This document shows, one piece after another, positions 16,022 through 25,270 of a stretch of 53,993 bases of DNA. The stretch spans positions 1-53,993 of the forward strand of contig NZ_QFQZ01000025.1 of assembly GCF_003243465.1 (NCBI RefSeq). The letters are read 5' to 3'. A program made the translations under genes and the position numbers. The notes beneath the pieces were generated by a model. It saw only the letters and a program-made list of their open reading frames with translations. It searched no databases and was not told the DNA's origin. Within the stretch, counting starts at the first letter, position 1; each line of letters opens with the position of its first letter. The stretch is from Caulobacter segnis (GTDB taxonomy: Bacteria > Pseudomonadota > Alphaproteobacteria > Caulobacterales > Caulobacteraceae).

Positions 16022-16942
16022 GTGCTTCGTAATTTCTCGGGACGTTCGGCCGTCACTATCGCCGCTGTTCTCGCCGCCGTGTCGGTGGCGGGCTGCGCCG
16101 GCAAGTCCAAGAAGCCGAGCCTCGCCTACGAAGAACGCCCCGTCGAGCTGCTGTATTCCACCGGCGCCGACCGCCTGGACCGCCGCGCCTGGAGCGAGGC
16201 CGTGGACTATTTCCGCGAGGTCGAGCGCCAGCACCCCTATTCGGAATGGTCGCGCCGCTCGATTCTGATGACCGGCTACGCCCACTACATGGGCAACAAC
16301 TACAACGACGCCATCGGCGACGCCGACCGGTTCATCTCGCTGTATCCGGGCAATCCTTCGGCCAGCTACGCCTATTATCTGAAGGCCGTCTGCTACTTCG
16401 AGCAGATCGTCGACGTGAACCGCGACCAGGCCGCCACCGAACAGGCGCTGGCCGCCCTGCGGGACGTCGTCCAGCGCTATCCCAATAGCGAATACGCCAC
16501 CGACGCCCGTCTGAAGATCGACATGGTCAACGACCAGCTGGCCGGCAAGGAAATGGCCATTGGTCGCTACTACCTGAAGAACGGTCAGACCCTGGCTGCG
16601 ATCGGCCGTTTCAAGGCCGTGATCGAGCGTCACCAGACCACGTCGCACACGCCCGAGGCGCTGTATCGCCTGGTCGAGGCCTATCTGACTCTGGGCCTGA
16701 TGGACGAAGCCAAGCGCAACGGCGCGGTCCTGGGGTACAACTTCCCGGGCGACCGCTGGTACGCTGACGCCTACAAGCTGCTGAACGACAACGGCCTCAA
16801 GCCGGCCGTCGAGCCGCTGAAGGCTGGCACCAAGCGCAACGCGCTCGAGCGCCTGCTGTCGAAAGACAAGGACACCACCCTGGCCCCGCCCGGCGAGAAG
16901 AAGTCCAAGAAGGGCGGCGTGATGGGCGTTCTGGGCATGTGA
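16022..16942 (+). CDS. bamD: Outer membrane assembly lipoprotein BamD
   Basis: BamD is the essential lipoprotein partner of BamA in outer-membrane beta-barrel insertion. The 306-residue product has a lipoprotein signal with lipobox VAGC (about residue 23), then five TPR-like repeats; the first contains ELLYSTGADRLDRRAWSEAVDYFREVERQHPYSEW, here quoted in part as AVDYFREVERQHPYSEW, the best-conserved BamD stretch. A C-terminal Lys-rich tail follows. Two in-frame GTG starts exist; I prefer 16022 because GAGAG lies five bases upstream, while the one at 16010 abuts its GAGG. A terminator hairpin follows. Confidence 0.93.
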   Translation: MLRNFSGRSAVTIAAVLAAVSVAGCAGKSKKPSLAYEERPVELLYSTGADRLDRRAWSEAVDYFREVERQHPYSEWSRRSILMTGYAHYMGNNYNDAIGDADRFISLYPGNPSASYAYYLKAVCYFEQIVDVNRDQAATEQALAALRDVVQRYPNSEYATDARLKIDMVNDQLAGKEMAIGRYYLKNGQTLAAIGRFKAVIERHQTTSHTPEALYRLVEAYLTLGLMDEAKRNGAVLGYNFPGDRWYADAYKLLNDNGLKPAVEPLKAGTKRNALERLLSKDKDTTLAPPGEKKSKKGGVMGVLGM

Positions 16943-16946
16943 TGCG

Positions 16947-16976
16947 ACGGGATCGTGGCTCGATCCCGTTTCGTTC
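16947..16976 (+). terminator. Intrinsic terminator after bamD
   Basis: A perfect 9-bp stem (ACGGGATCG / CGATCCCGT, loop TGGCT) begins four bases after the bamD stop and is followed by TTCGTT. Confidence 0.65.
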
Positions 16977-17023
16977 CGCCTTGGCGCTTTCAAAAACTCT
17001 GATTCCCGGCGATCCTGCGCACC

Positions 17024-18721
17024 ATGCTGATCGGCCTTTCCATCCGTGACGTCGTGCTCATCGAGAGCCTGGACCTCGCCATCGGCGAGGGCCTGACCGC
17101 GCTGACGGGTGAAACCGGCGCCGGCAAGTCGATCATCCTGGACGCCTTGGGCCTGGCGACGGGCGCGCGCGCCGACGCCGGTCTGGTGCGGCGAGGGGCC
17201 GCCGGCCACGCCTCGGCCACGGCGATCTTCGCCCTGCCGGCCGACCATCCCGCCTTCGCCTATCTCGACGACAAGGGCCTGGACTACGCGCGCGACGAGG
17301 ACCTCGTCTTGCGCCGCCAGCTGTCGCCGGACGGCCGCAGTAGAGCCTTCGTCAACGACCAGGCCACCAGCGTCGGCGTGCTCAAGGACCTGGGCGGGCT
17401 GCTGCTCGAGGTTCATGGCCAGCACGAGACGGTCGGCCTGCTTGATCCCAAGACCCACCGGGGTCTGCTCGACGCGTTCGGCGGCGTTTCCGTTTCGGCG
17501 GTCGGGGCGGCCTGGAGCGCCTGGCGCGCGGCGCGTGACAAGGCCGAGGCCCTGCGCGATCTCGCGGGCCGCGCGGCGGCCGAGACCGAGGAACTGACGC
17601 TTCGCCTGTCGGAGCTCGACAGGCTGGACCCTCGCGAGGGCGAGGAGGCCACGCTGGCTGAGGAGCGGGCCTTGCTCAGCTCGGCCGAGAAAGCCATCGC
17701 CGACATCGCCGCCGCCCAGGACGCGCTCGGCGGCGACAGCCTGTCGGGCAAGCTGGCCCAGGCCTTCCGCGCCCTGGAACGGGCCCGTGACCGCGCCCTC
17801 CAGGCCGGCGCGCCCGCCGATGGCGTGGCCATGACCCGGCTGTCGGCCGCCTGCGAGGCGGTAGACCGCGCCATCGTCGAGGCCCAGGAAGCCAGCGCTT
17901 CGATCGACGCCGTGACCGAGGCCTTCGAGTTCGAGCCTGACCGCCTGGAGAAGGCCGAGGAACGGCTATTCGCCCTGCGCGGCATGGCTCGGAAGCTGAA
18001 TATCCTGGTCGAGGACCTGCCGGCCAAGCGCGCCGAGTTCGCCGCGCGGCTGCAGGCGATCGAGACGTCCGAGGACGCGCTGAAGGCGGCTGACAAAGAA
18101 GCCGCCGAAGCCCGCGAAGCCTATCTCTACGCCGCCGAGGCCCTGTCGGCCGAACGCCGCGCCGCGGGCGACGCCCTCGCCGTGGCCGTCGAGGCCGAAC
18201 TCGCGCCGCTGAAGCTGGAGAAGGCCAAGTTCCGCGTCGCGCTGGAGCCGCTGGCCGAGGATCGCGCCGGCCCGACCGGCCTGGACCGCGTCGCCTTCGA
18301 GATCTCGACCAACCCCGGCGCGCCGTTCGGGCCGATGGAGGCGATCGCCTCGGGCGGCGAACTCGCGCGCTTCGCCCTGGCCTTGAAGGCCGCCCTGGCC
18401 GGACGTGGCGGCGGCCCGCAGCCCTTGATGATCTTCGACGAGGTCGACCAGGGCGTCGGCGGCGCGGTGGCCGACGCCGTGGGCCTGCGGCTCAAGCGCC
18501 TGGCCCAGAACGCCCAGGTGCTGGTCGTCACCCACTCGGCCCAGGTCGCCGCCCGGGCCGACGCGCACTGGCGGATCTCCAAGTCCGGCGACGAGACCTC
18601 GACCCGAACCAAGGTTGAACCGCTCTCCCCCGCCCAGCGCGAGGAAGAGATCGCCCGCATGCTGTCGGGCGCGGAAGTCACCGAAGCGGCGCGAGCGGCG
18701 GCCCGGGCGTTGATGGCTTAG
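17024..18721 (+). CDS. recN: DNA repair protein RecN
   Basis: RecN is an SMC-like ATPase that acts at double-strand breaks with RecA. The 565-residue product begins MLIGLSIRDVVLIESLDL and has Walker A TGETGAGKSIILDAL (about residue 28), long central coiled coils (about 160-390) with heptad-like Glu/Ala/Leu content, the ABC signature ASGGELARFALALK, and Walker B PLMIFDEVDQGVGG. No SOS box of the alphaproteobacterial GTTC-N7-GTTC type was seen in the short upstream gap. ligA follows after 76 bp. Confidence 0.95.
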   Translation: MLIGLSIRDVVLIESLDLAIGEGLTALTGETGAGKSIILDALGLATGARADAGLVRRGAAGHASATAIFALPADHPAFAYLDDKGLDYARDEDLVLRRQLSPDGRSRAFVNDQATSVGVLKDLGGLLLEVHGQHETVGLLDPKTHRGLLDAFGGVSVSAVGAAWSAWRAARDKAEALRDLAGRAAAETEELTLRLSELDRLDPREGEEATLAEERALLSSAEKAIADIAAAQDALGGDSLSGKLAQAFRALERARDRALQAGAPADGVAMTRLSAACEAVDRAIVEAQEASASIDAVTEAFEFEPDRLEKAEERLFALRGMARKLNILVEDLPAKRAEFAARLQAIETSEDALKAADKEAAEAREAYLYAAEALSAERRAAGDALAVAVEAELAPLKLEKAKFRVALEPLAEDRAGPTGLDRVAFEISTNPGAPFGPMEAIASGGELARFALALKAALAGRGGGPQPLMIFDEVDQGVGGAVADAVGLRLKRLAQNAQVLVVTHSAQVAARADAHWRISKSGDETSTRTKVEPLSPAQREEEIARMLSGAEVTEAARAAARALMA

Positions 18722-18797
18722 GCCGATCGCTGACTCCCCCCGTCAGGAGGAGGTTGCTAACCTCGCGCCTCGTTCCCGTCCTGCCGGATTCGCCGCC

Positions 18798-21149
18798 GTG
18801 TCCCTGATCCCCGTCGCCGACCTCACCGAAGCCCAGGCCGTCGAGGAACTGGAGCGCCTGGCCGACACGCTGGCCACGCACGACATCGCCTATCACCAGC
18901 AAGACAACCCGACGATCAGCGACGCCGAGTATGACGCGCTGAAGCGGCGAAACCTGGATATCGAGACCCGATTTCCGCACCTGGTGCGCGACAACTCTCC
19001 GTCCATGCGCGTGGGCGCGGCGCGGGCGGAACAATTCGCGCCGGTGCGCCACGGCGTGCCGATGCTGAGCCTCGACAACGCCTTCTCGAACGAGGAGGCC
19101 GAGGAATTCGACGCCCGCGTCCGCCGCTTCCTGCGGCTGTCGCCGGGCGAGACCCTGGCCTATACGGCCGAACCCAAGATCGACGGCCTGTCGGCCTCGC
19201 TGCGCTACGAGAAGGGCGTCCTGGTCCAGGGCGCGACGCGCGGCGATGGCCAGACCGGCGAGGACGTCACCGCCAATCTGCGCACGATCGGCGACATCCC
19301 GCACCGCCTGAAGGGCTCGGGCTGGCCCGACGTGATCGAGGTGCGCGGCGAGGTCTATGTCGAGCTGGAGGCCTTCGCGGCCTTCAACGCCGCCGCCGAG
19401 GCCGCCGGTCAGCGGACCTACGCCAATCCCCGCAACTTCGCGGCCGGCTCCTTGCGTCAGATCGATCCCGCGATCAGCGCCCAGCGCCCTTTGCGGTTCT
19501 TCGGCTACGCTTGGGGCTTGGTGTCCGAGCCTTTCGCAGCGGGGCAGTGGGAGGCGCTCGAGACGCTACGCTCCTGGGGTTTCGTGACGACGGCGCCGCC
19601 CGCCCGCCGCGTCGAGAACGCCCAGGGCCTGCTCGATGTCTACGCCGCGTTCGAGGCGCTGAGACCGACCCTGAACTTCGACATCGACGGGGTGGTCTAC
19701 AAGGTCGACGACCTGGAACTCCAGCGTCGCCTGGGCTTCGTCTCGCGCTCGCCGCGCTGGGCCATCGCCCGCAAGTTCCCGGCTCAGAAGGCCCGCACGG
19801 TCCTCGAAGCCATCGACCTGCAGGTCGGTCGCACGGGCGCGATCACGCCGGTGGCGCGTCTGAAGCCTGTGACCGTCGGCGGCGTCGTCGTGACCAACGC
19901 CACCCTGCACAATGGCGACGAGATCGAGCGCCTCGACGCCAGGATCGGCGACACCGTCGTCGTCCAACGGGCTGGCGACGTCATCCCGCAGATCGTCGAG
20001 GTGGCGCTCGACGCGCGGCCCGACCCGGCGCCGGAGCCCTACGTCTTCCCGCACGAGTGCCCTTGCCCGCTGAAGACGCCGCTGGCCCGCGAGGTCACGG
20101 CCTCGGGCCAGGAGTCGGTGGTCCGCCGCTGCACCGGCGAGTTCGCCTGTCCGTTCCAGCGGGTCGAGCACCTGCGCCACTTCGTCTCCCGCCGCGCTTT
20201 CGACATCGAGGGGCTGGGCGAGAAGCAACTGCAGGCCTTCTTCGACGAGGGCTGGATCACCGAGCCAGCCGACATCTTCAAGCTGGCCCGCGACGAGGAC
20301 AAGCTGGCGGCGCTGCGTGAACGTGAGGGCTATGGCGAGACCTCGGTCGCCAATCTGGTGCGGGGCGTCGAGGCCCGGCGCACGATCAGTATGGACCGCA
20401 TGATCTACGGCCTGGGCGCGCGCGACATCGGCGAGACCACCTCGACCGTGCTGGCCCGCAACTTCGAGCGGTTCGAGGATCTGCAAGCCGCGGCCGAGGC
20501 CGCCGCCAAGGGCCTGCCGGGCGAGACCTATCTGGAGCTGTCCACCGCGCCGGGCGTCGGCCCCAAGGCGCTGGACACGCTGGTCGAGGCGGGCAGGGGC
20601 GGGCTCAAGGCCGATCCCTGGCCCCAGACCGACGACCTGGAGATCAAGATCGGCCACGCGGTCCCCAAGCTGACCCGGCCCGCGCGCGCGGCCCTGGCCC
20701 AGCGCTACGGGACCTGGGACGCGTTCGCCGAAGGCCTGGCGGCTGCGGCCGCCGGCGCGCCGGGCGACGACTATCTGCATCTGGCCGCCATCGACGGCGT
20801 TGGCCCGGTGGCGGCTCAGTCGCTGGCGCGCTTCTTCGCCGAGGATCACAACCGCCAGAAGGTGGCCAACCTCGTCGCCCAGCTCGACATCCAGCCGGTC
20901 GAGAAGCCCAAGACCGACACCGCGGTCGCCGGCAAGACCATCGTCTTCACCGGCGCGCTGGAGAAGATGACCCGCGAAGAGGCCAAGGCCCAGGCCGAGG
21001 GGCTGGGCGCGAAGGTCGCCTCGTCCGTGTCGAAGAAGACTGACCTGGTCGTCGCCGGACCGGGCGCGGGCTCCAAGCTCAAGACCGCGACCGAGCTGGG
21101 CGTCCAGGTCATGACCGAAGACGAGTGGCTGGCTCTGGTCGCAAGCTGA
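18798..21149 (+). CDS. ligA: NAD-dependent DNA ligase LigA, extended form
   Basis: LigA seals nicks in replication and repair using NAD+. The 783-residue product has domain Ia (residues 1-70), the adenylation site EPKIDGLSAS with catalytic Lys, the RGDGQTGEDVT and NPRNFAAGSLRQ motifs, an OB fold, a four-Cys zinc finger (CPCPL...RRCTGEFACPF), HhH repeats and a C-terminal BRCT domain (about 700-783, ending in MTEDEWLALV). E. coli LigA has 671 residues; the extra length is largely an insertion around residues 590-690 that carries another helix-hairpin-helix-like GVGPVAAQSLARFF. The start is GTG without an obvious Shine-Dalgarno. Confidence 0.95.
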   Translation: MSLIPVADLTEAQAVEELERLADTLATHDIAYHQQDNPTISDAEYDALKRRNLDIETRFPHLVRDNSPSMRVGAARAEQFAPVRHGVPMLSLDNAFSNEEAEEFDARVRRFLRLSPGETLAYTAEPKIDGLSASLRYEKGVLVQGATRGDGQTGEDVTANLRTIGDIPHRLKGSGWPDVIEVRGEVYVELEAFAAFNAAAEAAGQRTYANPRNFAAGSLRQIDPAISAQRPLRFFGYAWGLVSEPFAAGQWEALETLRSWGFVTTAPPARRVENAQGLLDVYAAFEALRPTLNFDIDGVVYKVDDLELQRRLGFVSRSPRWAIARKFPAQKARTVLEAIDLQVGRTGAITPVARLKPVTVGGVVVTNATLHNGDEIERLDARIGDTVVVQRAGDVIPQIVEVALDARPDPAPEPYVFPHECPCPLKTPLAREVTASGQESVVRRCTGEFACPFQRVEHLRHFVSRRAFDIEGLGEKQLQAFFDEGWITEPADIFKLARDEDKLAALREREGYGETSVANLVRGVEARRTISMDRMIYGLGARDIGETTSTVLARNFERFEDLQAAAEAAAKGLPGETYLELSTAPGVGPKALDTLVEAGRGGLKADPWPQTDDLEIKIGHAVPKLTRPARAALAQRYGTWDAFAEGLAAAAAGAPGDDYLHLAAIDGVGPVAAQSLARFFAEDHNRQKVANLVAQLDIQPVEKPKTDTAVAGKTIVFTGALEKMTREEAKAQAEGLGAKVASSVSKKTDLVVAGPGAGSKLKTATELGVQVMTEDEWLALVAS

Positions 21150-21259
21150 TCGCTTTCCGAATTCTCGCCGCGTTTTCGTGTCAGCCCTTGTCCCGAGGGA
21201 CGAGATCGCGCAACCAAGCGATCAAACGCGCATTTGAAGCGCGATCCAGGGAGTCCTTG

Positions 21260-21679
21260 ATGTTCCGCACCACGATGATCGCCGCCGCCGCGCTCGGCCT
21301 GCTGGCGACCCCCGCCTTGGCCGCCGATGTCGCCGGCCTGTGGCAGACCCCCACCAACGGCGGTCAGGTCGAGATCTCCCACTGCGGCAACAGCCTGTGC
21401 GGCAAGCTGGTCAGCTCGAACCACATTCGCGAAAATCCGGCGCTGAAGGACGTCAAGAACAAGGACGAGTCCCAACGTGTCCGCACGCTGAAGGGGCTGC
21501 AGATGCTCTACGACTTCACCGGCGGTCCGACGAAGTGGAAGGATGGCAAGGTCTACAACCCCGATGACGGCGGCACCTATTCCGGCACGATCGAACTGAT
21601 CGGCGAGAACCAGCTGAAGCTGAAGGGCTGCATCGTCGCGCCGTTCTGCAAGACGCAGGTCTGGACGCGGTTGCGGTAA
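21260..21679 (+). CDS. DUF2147 secreted protein
   Basis: The 139-residue product has a signal peptide ending at ALAADVAG (about residue 20) and then the DUF2147 pattern: GLWQTPTNGGQVEIS at the start of the mature domain, CGNSLCGKLV, a central DGKVYNPDDGGTYSGTIEL and a C-terminal LKLKGC...CKTQVWTR. The four cysteines could form two disulfides. Members are small periplasmic beta proteins of unknown function. The ATG is preceded by CAGGGAG at 6 nt; the longer open frame upstream is rejected because it removes the signal peptide from the N terminus. Confidence 0.88.
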   Translation: MFRTTMIAAAALGLLATPALAADVAGLWQTPTNGGQVEISHCGNSLCGKLVSSNHIRENPALKDVKNKDESQRVRTLKGLQMLYDFTGGPTKWKDGKVYNPDDGGTYSGTIELIGENQLKLKGCIVAPFCKTQVWTRLR

Positions 21680-21684
21680 TTTTT

Positions 21685-21808
21685 CCTTCTCCCCTTGCGG
21701 GAGAAGGTGTCATCCGCAGGATGACGGATGAGGGGTTTCTCGGCGACGCCTGCGCGACCCCTCACCCGACCCGCTTCGCGGGCCACCCTCTCCCGCAGGG
21801 GGAGAGGG
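21685..21808. repeat. Type B modular hairpin element (copy 1, variant with ATCCGCAGGAT)
   Basis: Left arm: an internal palindrome CTTCTCCCC...GGGAGAAG, then GGTGTC, an inner hairpin ATCCGCAGGAT, and GACGGATGAGGGG. Right arm: CCCCTCACC, an inner hairpin GACCCGCTTCGCGGGC, then CCTCTCCC...GGGGAGAGG. It nearly fills the gap between convergent DUF2147 and aminopeptidase genes. Its scaffold matches the elements at 23673 and 31343, but the inner stems differ. Confidence 0.85.
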
Positions 21809-21818
21809 TTTTCTTTCC

Positions 21819-23630
21819 TCACAACGGCGCGCAGGCCGCTTCCATCCAGGCCCGGACCTCCGGCTCAACGCGGGGGCCGATCTCGCGCAGCACTCGTGCG
21901 TGATAGGCGTCGAACTGGGCGATTTCCTCGGGCGTCAGCAGCGACTTGTCGATCAAGCGGCGGTCGATGGGCGCCAGCGTCAGGGCCTCGAAGCGGTGCA
22001 TCGGGCGCTCGCCGCCCGGCACGTCCTCGGCCGGCATGACGACTTCCAGGTTCTCGATGCGGATGCCGTATTCGCCGTCCTTGTAGTAGCCGGGCTCGTT
22101 CGAGACGATCATGCCGGGCTGCAGGGCGATGGTGTTGGGCGCCTTGGAAATCCGCTGCGGGCCCTCGTGGACCCCCAGATAGACGCCGACGCCGTGGCCG
22201 GTGCCGTGGTCGTAGTCCAGGCCATGGGCCCACAGGGCCGCGCGGGCGAAGGCGTCGATCGCCGAGCCGGTCGTGCCGGCCGGGAAGCGCAGGCGGGCGA
22301 TGGCCAGGTGGCCTTTCAGCACCAGCGTGTTGCGCTGGACCATCTCGGCCGAGGGCTCACCGATCGCCACGGTGCGGGTGACGTCCGTGGTGCCGTCCAG
22401 GTACTGGCCACCGCTGTCGACGAGCAGCAGCGAACCCATCTTGGCGCGTTCGTTCGACCGTTCGGTCGGGCGGTAGTGGGGCAGGGCGCCGTGGCCGTTG
22501 GCCGCGCCGATGGTGTCGAACGATAGATCCCTCAGCACGCCCGTGGCCTCGCGGAAGGCTTCCAGCTTGGCGACCGCTTCCTTCTCGTCGGGCGGATTGA
22601 CCTGGCCCTCGGTAGCCAGCCAGTGCAGGAAGCGCGTCAGGGCCGCGCCGTCGCGGCGGTGCGCCTCGCGCGTGCCGTCCAGCTCGACCGCGTTCTTGCA
22701 GGCGCGGGGCAGGGTGCAGGGGTCCATGGCCCGCACGATCCTGGCGCCGGCGGCGGCCAGGGTGTCGAAGTACCAGGCCGAGGACTGGGCCGGATCGACC
22801 ACCACGCTCTTGCCCGACAGGTCGCCCAGGGCCTCGGCCAGCTTGTCCGGGGCCTCCAGCGAGACCTGGTTGCCGAGCCAGGCGGGCAGGTCCGGCGTCA
22901 CCTTCGCCGGCTCGATGAACAGGCGCGCCGAGCCGTCGGCGTTCAGGATGGCCTGCGACAGCGGCAGGGGCGTGCGGATGACGTCGCCGCCGCGCACGTT
23001 GAACAGCCAGGCGATCGAGGCCGGGGCGGTGATCACCGCCGCCTCGGCGCCAAGCGCCGCCACCGAGGCGCCGACGCGGGCGCGCTTGGCGTTGGACTCC
23101 TCGCCGGCGTACTCGATCGGCTGCGGGACGATCGGCGCCATCGGTTGGGCGGGGCGCGCCTCGCCCCAGGCCTGGTCGACGGGATTGGCGGCGACGGGCT
23201 TCAGGGTCGCGCCGGCGCGGCTGGCGGCGGCCTTAAGGCCCTCCAGCGCGGCGGGGCTGTGCAGGCGGGCGTCGTAGCCGATCACCGCGCCCTTCGAGAC
23301 GGTCTCGAGATAGGCGGGCACGCCGCCCTCGACGAGGTCGCGGATCTCGAACACGCCCTGATCGACCTGCTCGCGGACCTGCAGGGTGTAGCGGCCGTCG
23401 ACGAACACGGCGGCGCGGTCTTTCAGGATCACGCCGGCGCCGGCCGAACCGGTGAAGCCGCTGGCCCAGGCCAGCCGGTCATTGGCGGCGGGCAGGTATT
23501 CGTTCTGGTGCTCGTCCTCGTGCGGCACGAGGAAGCCGTCCAGCCCCTGCGCCGCCATGGCCTGGCGGATCAGCGGGACGTGCTTGGGGCCGAAGGAGGG
23601 ATCGGTGGATTCGTCGAAGGTCTGGCGCAT
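21819..23630 (-). CDS. Xaa-Pro aminopeptidase (aminopeptidase P, M24)
   Basis: The 603-residue cytoplasmic metalloprotease removes N-terminal residues preceding proline. It has two creatinase-like N-terminal domains (about 1-300) and a C-terminal pita-bread domain (about 310-560) whose metal ligands are visible: LLVDSGGQY and GTTDVTRTVAIG (two Asp), HGTGHGVGVYLGVHE (His), ISNEPGYYKDGEYGIRIEN (Glu) and FEALTLAPID (Glu). The C-terminal extension of about 60 residues is the eukaryote-like three-domain type. The ATG has no Shine-Dalgarno; the antisense-like CCTCCCC precedes it. Confidence 0.93.
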   Translation of the reverse strand: MRQTFDESTDPSFGPKHVPLIRQAMAAQGLDGFLVPHEDEHQNEYLPAANDRLAWASGFTGSAGAGVILKDRAAVFVDGRYTLQVREQVDQGVFEIRDLVEGGVPAYLETVSKGAVIGYDARLHSPAALEGLKAAASRAGATLKPVAANPVDQAWGEARPAQPMAPIVPQPIEYAGEESNAKRARVGASVAALGAEAAVITAPASIAWLFNVRGGDVIRTPLPLSQAILNADGSARLFIEPAKVTPDLPAWLGNQVSLEAPDKLAEALGDLSGKSVVVDPAQSSAWYFDTLAAAGARIVRAMDPCTLPRACKNAVELDGTREAHRRDGAALTRFLHWLATEGQVNPPDEKEAVAKLEAFREATGVLRDLSFDTIGAANGHGALPHYRPTERSNERAKMGSLLLVDSGGQYLDGTTDVTRTVAIGEPSAEMVQRNTLVLKGHLAIARLRFPAGTTGSAIDAFARAALWAHGLDYDHGTGHGVGVYLGVHEGPQRISKAPNTIALQPGMIVSNEPGYYKDGEYGIRIENLEVVMPAEDVPGGERPMHRFEALTLAPIDRRLIDKSLLTPEEIAQFDAYHARVLREIGPRVEPEVRAWMEAACAPL

Positions 23631-23672
23631 GGGGAGGATTTAGGCCCGTCCGAGCGCGCAGGGAAGACGTTC

Positions 23673-23790
23673 AAATCCTCCCCCTCGCGGGGGAGGTGTC
23701 GGCTCGAAGAGACGACGGAGGGGGAAGAAGCAAGTCTTCAGCACTTCCCCCACCGGCCTTCGGCCACCTCCCCGCTAGGGGGAGGATTGG
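23673..23790. repeat. Type B modular hairpin element (copy 2)
   Basis: The left part (from AAATCCTCCCCCTCGCGGGG through the GGCTCGAAGAGACGAC region to GGGGGAAG) is nearly identical to the reverse complement of the right part of the element at 31343-31459. Its right part (CTTCCCCC, inner hairpin GGCCTTCGGCC, CACCTCCCCGCTAGGGGG) matches that element's left part. The two copies are therefore inverted relative to each other. This copy lies between two co-directional minus-strand genes. Confidence 0.9.
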
Positions 23791-23798
23791 CTTTCGTT

Positions 23799-24665
23799 TT
23801 ACGGCCGTTGCAAAACCAACGTCGCCCAGGCGTCGCGGTGGATGCGGCTCTTCACCTTGAAGCCGCGCGACAGGTAGGCGGCCTTGACCATCCGCTCCTG
23901 GGTGCGCAGCAGGCCCGATAGGATCACCGTGCCGCCCGGAACCAGGGCGCGCTTGATGTCCTGGGCCAGGCTGATCAGCGGGCGGGCCAGGATGTTGGCG
24001 AAGACGAGGTCATAGGGCGCGTTCTCGGCGACCAGCCGGTGGCCCAGGCCCGAGGCGTGGACGAAGCGGGCGTTGGCGCGGTTCACCTGGGCGTTCTCCT
24101 TGGCGATCCGGACGCTGGGCTTATCGATATCGGTGCCGACGGCCAGCTTGGTGCCCGTGCGGGCGGCGGCGATGGCCAAGAGGCCCGTGCCGGCGCCGAC
24201 GTCCAGCACCTTGTTGAACTTGCGCGCCTTGATCAGGCGGTCATAGGCCTGCAGGCAGCCGACGGTGGTGCCGTGGTGGCCGGTGCCGAAGGCCGCGCCG
24301 GCCTCGATGCGCAGGTTGACCGTGCTGGCCGGCAGGCGGCCGCGATCGTGCATGCCGTAGACGAAGAAGCGGCCGGCGCGCACCGGCGGCAGGCCCGACA
24401 GCGCCATGGCCAGCCAGTCGGCGTCGGCCAGGGTGTCGCGCGTGACCTTCAGGTCGTACTGCGCCAGCAGCGCCATCAGGCCGTCGTCTTCCTCCTGGGT
24501 GGTGGGGAAGGCGTCGATGCGCCAGACGTTCTTGTCCTCGTCCTCTTCCAGGATCGAGTAGGTCGCGCCTTCCAGGCCGGGATGGTTGTCGATGGCGTCG
24601 GCGGCGGTCTCGGCATCGGCGCGCGCGCCGCGGGCGACGATCTGCTGGGGCGTATAGTCGGTCAT
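23799..24665 (-). CDS. prmA: Ribosomal protein L11 methyltransferase PrmA
   Basis: PrmA trimethylates ribosomal protein L11 using SAM. The 288-residue product has an N-terminal substrate-recognition domain (about 1-110) and a class I methyltransferase core with GAAFGTGHHGTTVGCL, the SAM motif VLDVGAGTGLLAIAAA, LAVGTDIDKPSV and the catalytic-region FANILARPLISLA. Sequence and length fit the family. The minus-strand stop is 8 bp from the repeat element. Confidence 0.93.
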   Translation of the reverse strand: MTDYTPQQIVARGARADAETAADAIDNHPGLEGATYSILEEDEDKNVWRIDAFPTTQEEDDGLMALLAQYDLKVTRDTLADADWLAMALSGLPPVRAGRFFVYGMHDRGRLPASTVNLRIEAGAAFGTGHHGTTVGCLQAYDRLIKARKFNKVLDVGAGTGLLAIAAARTGTKLAVGTDIDKPSVRIAKENAQVNRANARFVHASGLGHRLVAENAPYDLVFANILARPLISLAQDIKRALVPGGTVILSGLLRTQERMVKAAYLSRGFKVKSRIHRDAWATLVLQRP

Positions 24666-24710
24666 GCCGCTCCGTTAGCGGCAAAACCGCCGAAAAGCGA
24701 GCCTCCAGCG

Positions 24711-25184
24711 CTAGGGATTGATGCCGGCGAGCACGGTCGGGACCGGCGCGCGGGGCGCGTCCTCGGGCAGGGAGACATTCAGGATGTCGCCTTGCGCGGA
24801 AGCCCACCGGCTCTCGTCGGGCGCCGGCGGCGGATCCGCCGGGCCGTGGTCCGCCGGGACGTAGGGCGGCAGCTCCGGCGCGGGGGGCGGCTCGTAGTCC
24901 GCATACTGAACGACGGGGATGGGCGCGGGCGGCGGTCTCAGGGCGTCCGTGCCGATCACATAGTTCGGGACCTTGCCGCTCGGCCAGGCGATCGGCTCGG
25001 CTTCGGCCAGAACCGGGCGTTCGACCCGCTCCATCTCCGGGACGTAGGGGCCGTCCTGGGGGCCGGTCTGCAGGACAAGGCCCGCCAGCACGCCGGCGAT
25101 GGCGACCGACGGCGCGCCGTAGGCCACCGGGCGGGTGGTGACGAAGGCCTTCAGGCGATCAAGGATGGCGTCCAGGCGTTCCAT
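24711..25184 (-). CDS. Proline-rich single-pass membrane protein, unknown
   Basis: I do not recognise this 157-residue protein. It has a cytoplasmic amphipathic N terminus (MERLDAILDRLKAFV), one likely transmembrane helix (APSVAIAGVLAGLVLQ, about residues 24-40), and then an acidic, Pro-rich periplasmic tail with several PPPAP segments. The layout suggests an envelope-spanning linker. It lies 45 bp upstream of prmA on the same strand, so they may be co-transcribed. Codon usage matches its neighbours. Confidence 0.65.
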   Translation of the reverse strand: MERLDAILDRLKAFVTTRPVAYGAPSVAIAGVLAGLVLQTGPQDGPYVPEMERVERPVLAEAEPIAWPSGKVPNYVIGTDALRPPPAPIPVVQYADYEPPPAPELPPYVPADHGPADPPPAPDESRWASAQGDILNVSLPEDAPRAPVPTVLAGINP

Positions 25185-25270
25185 GTCGCTAGAGCGCGCG
25201 AAACGACGGTTGGTTTCTGACCGACGGCCGCGGGACTGGCTTCAAGGCCTTGACTGTGGTCAACCAGGGC

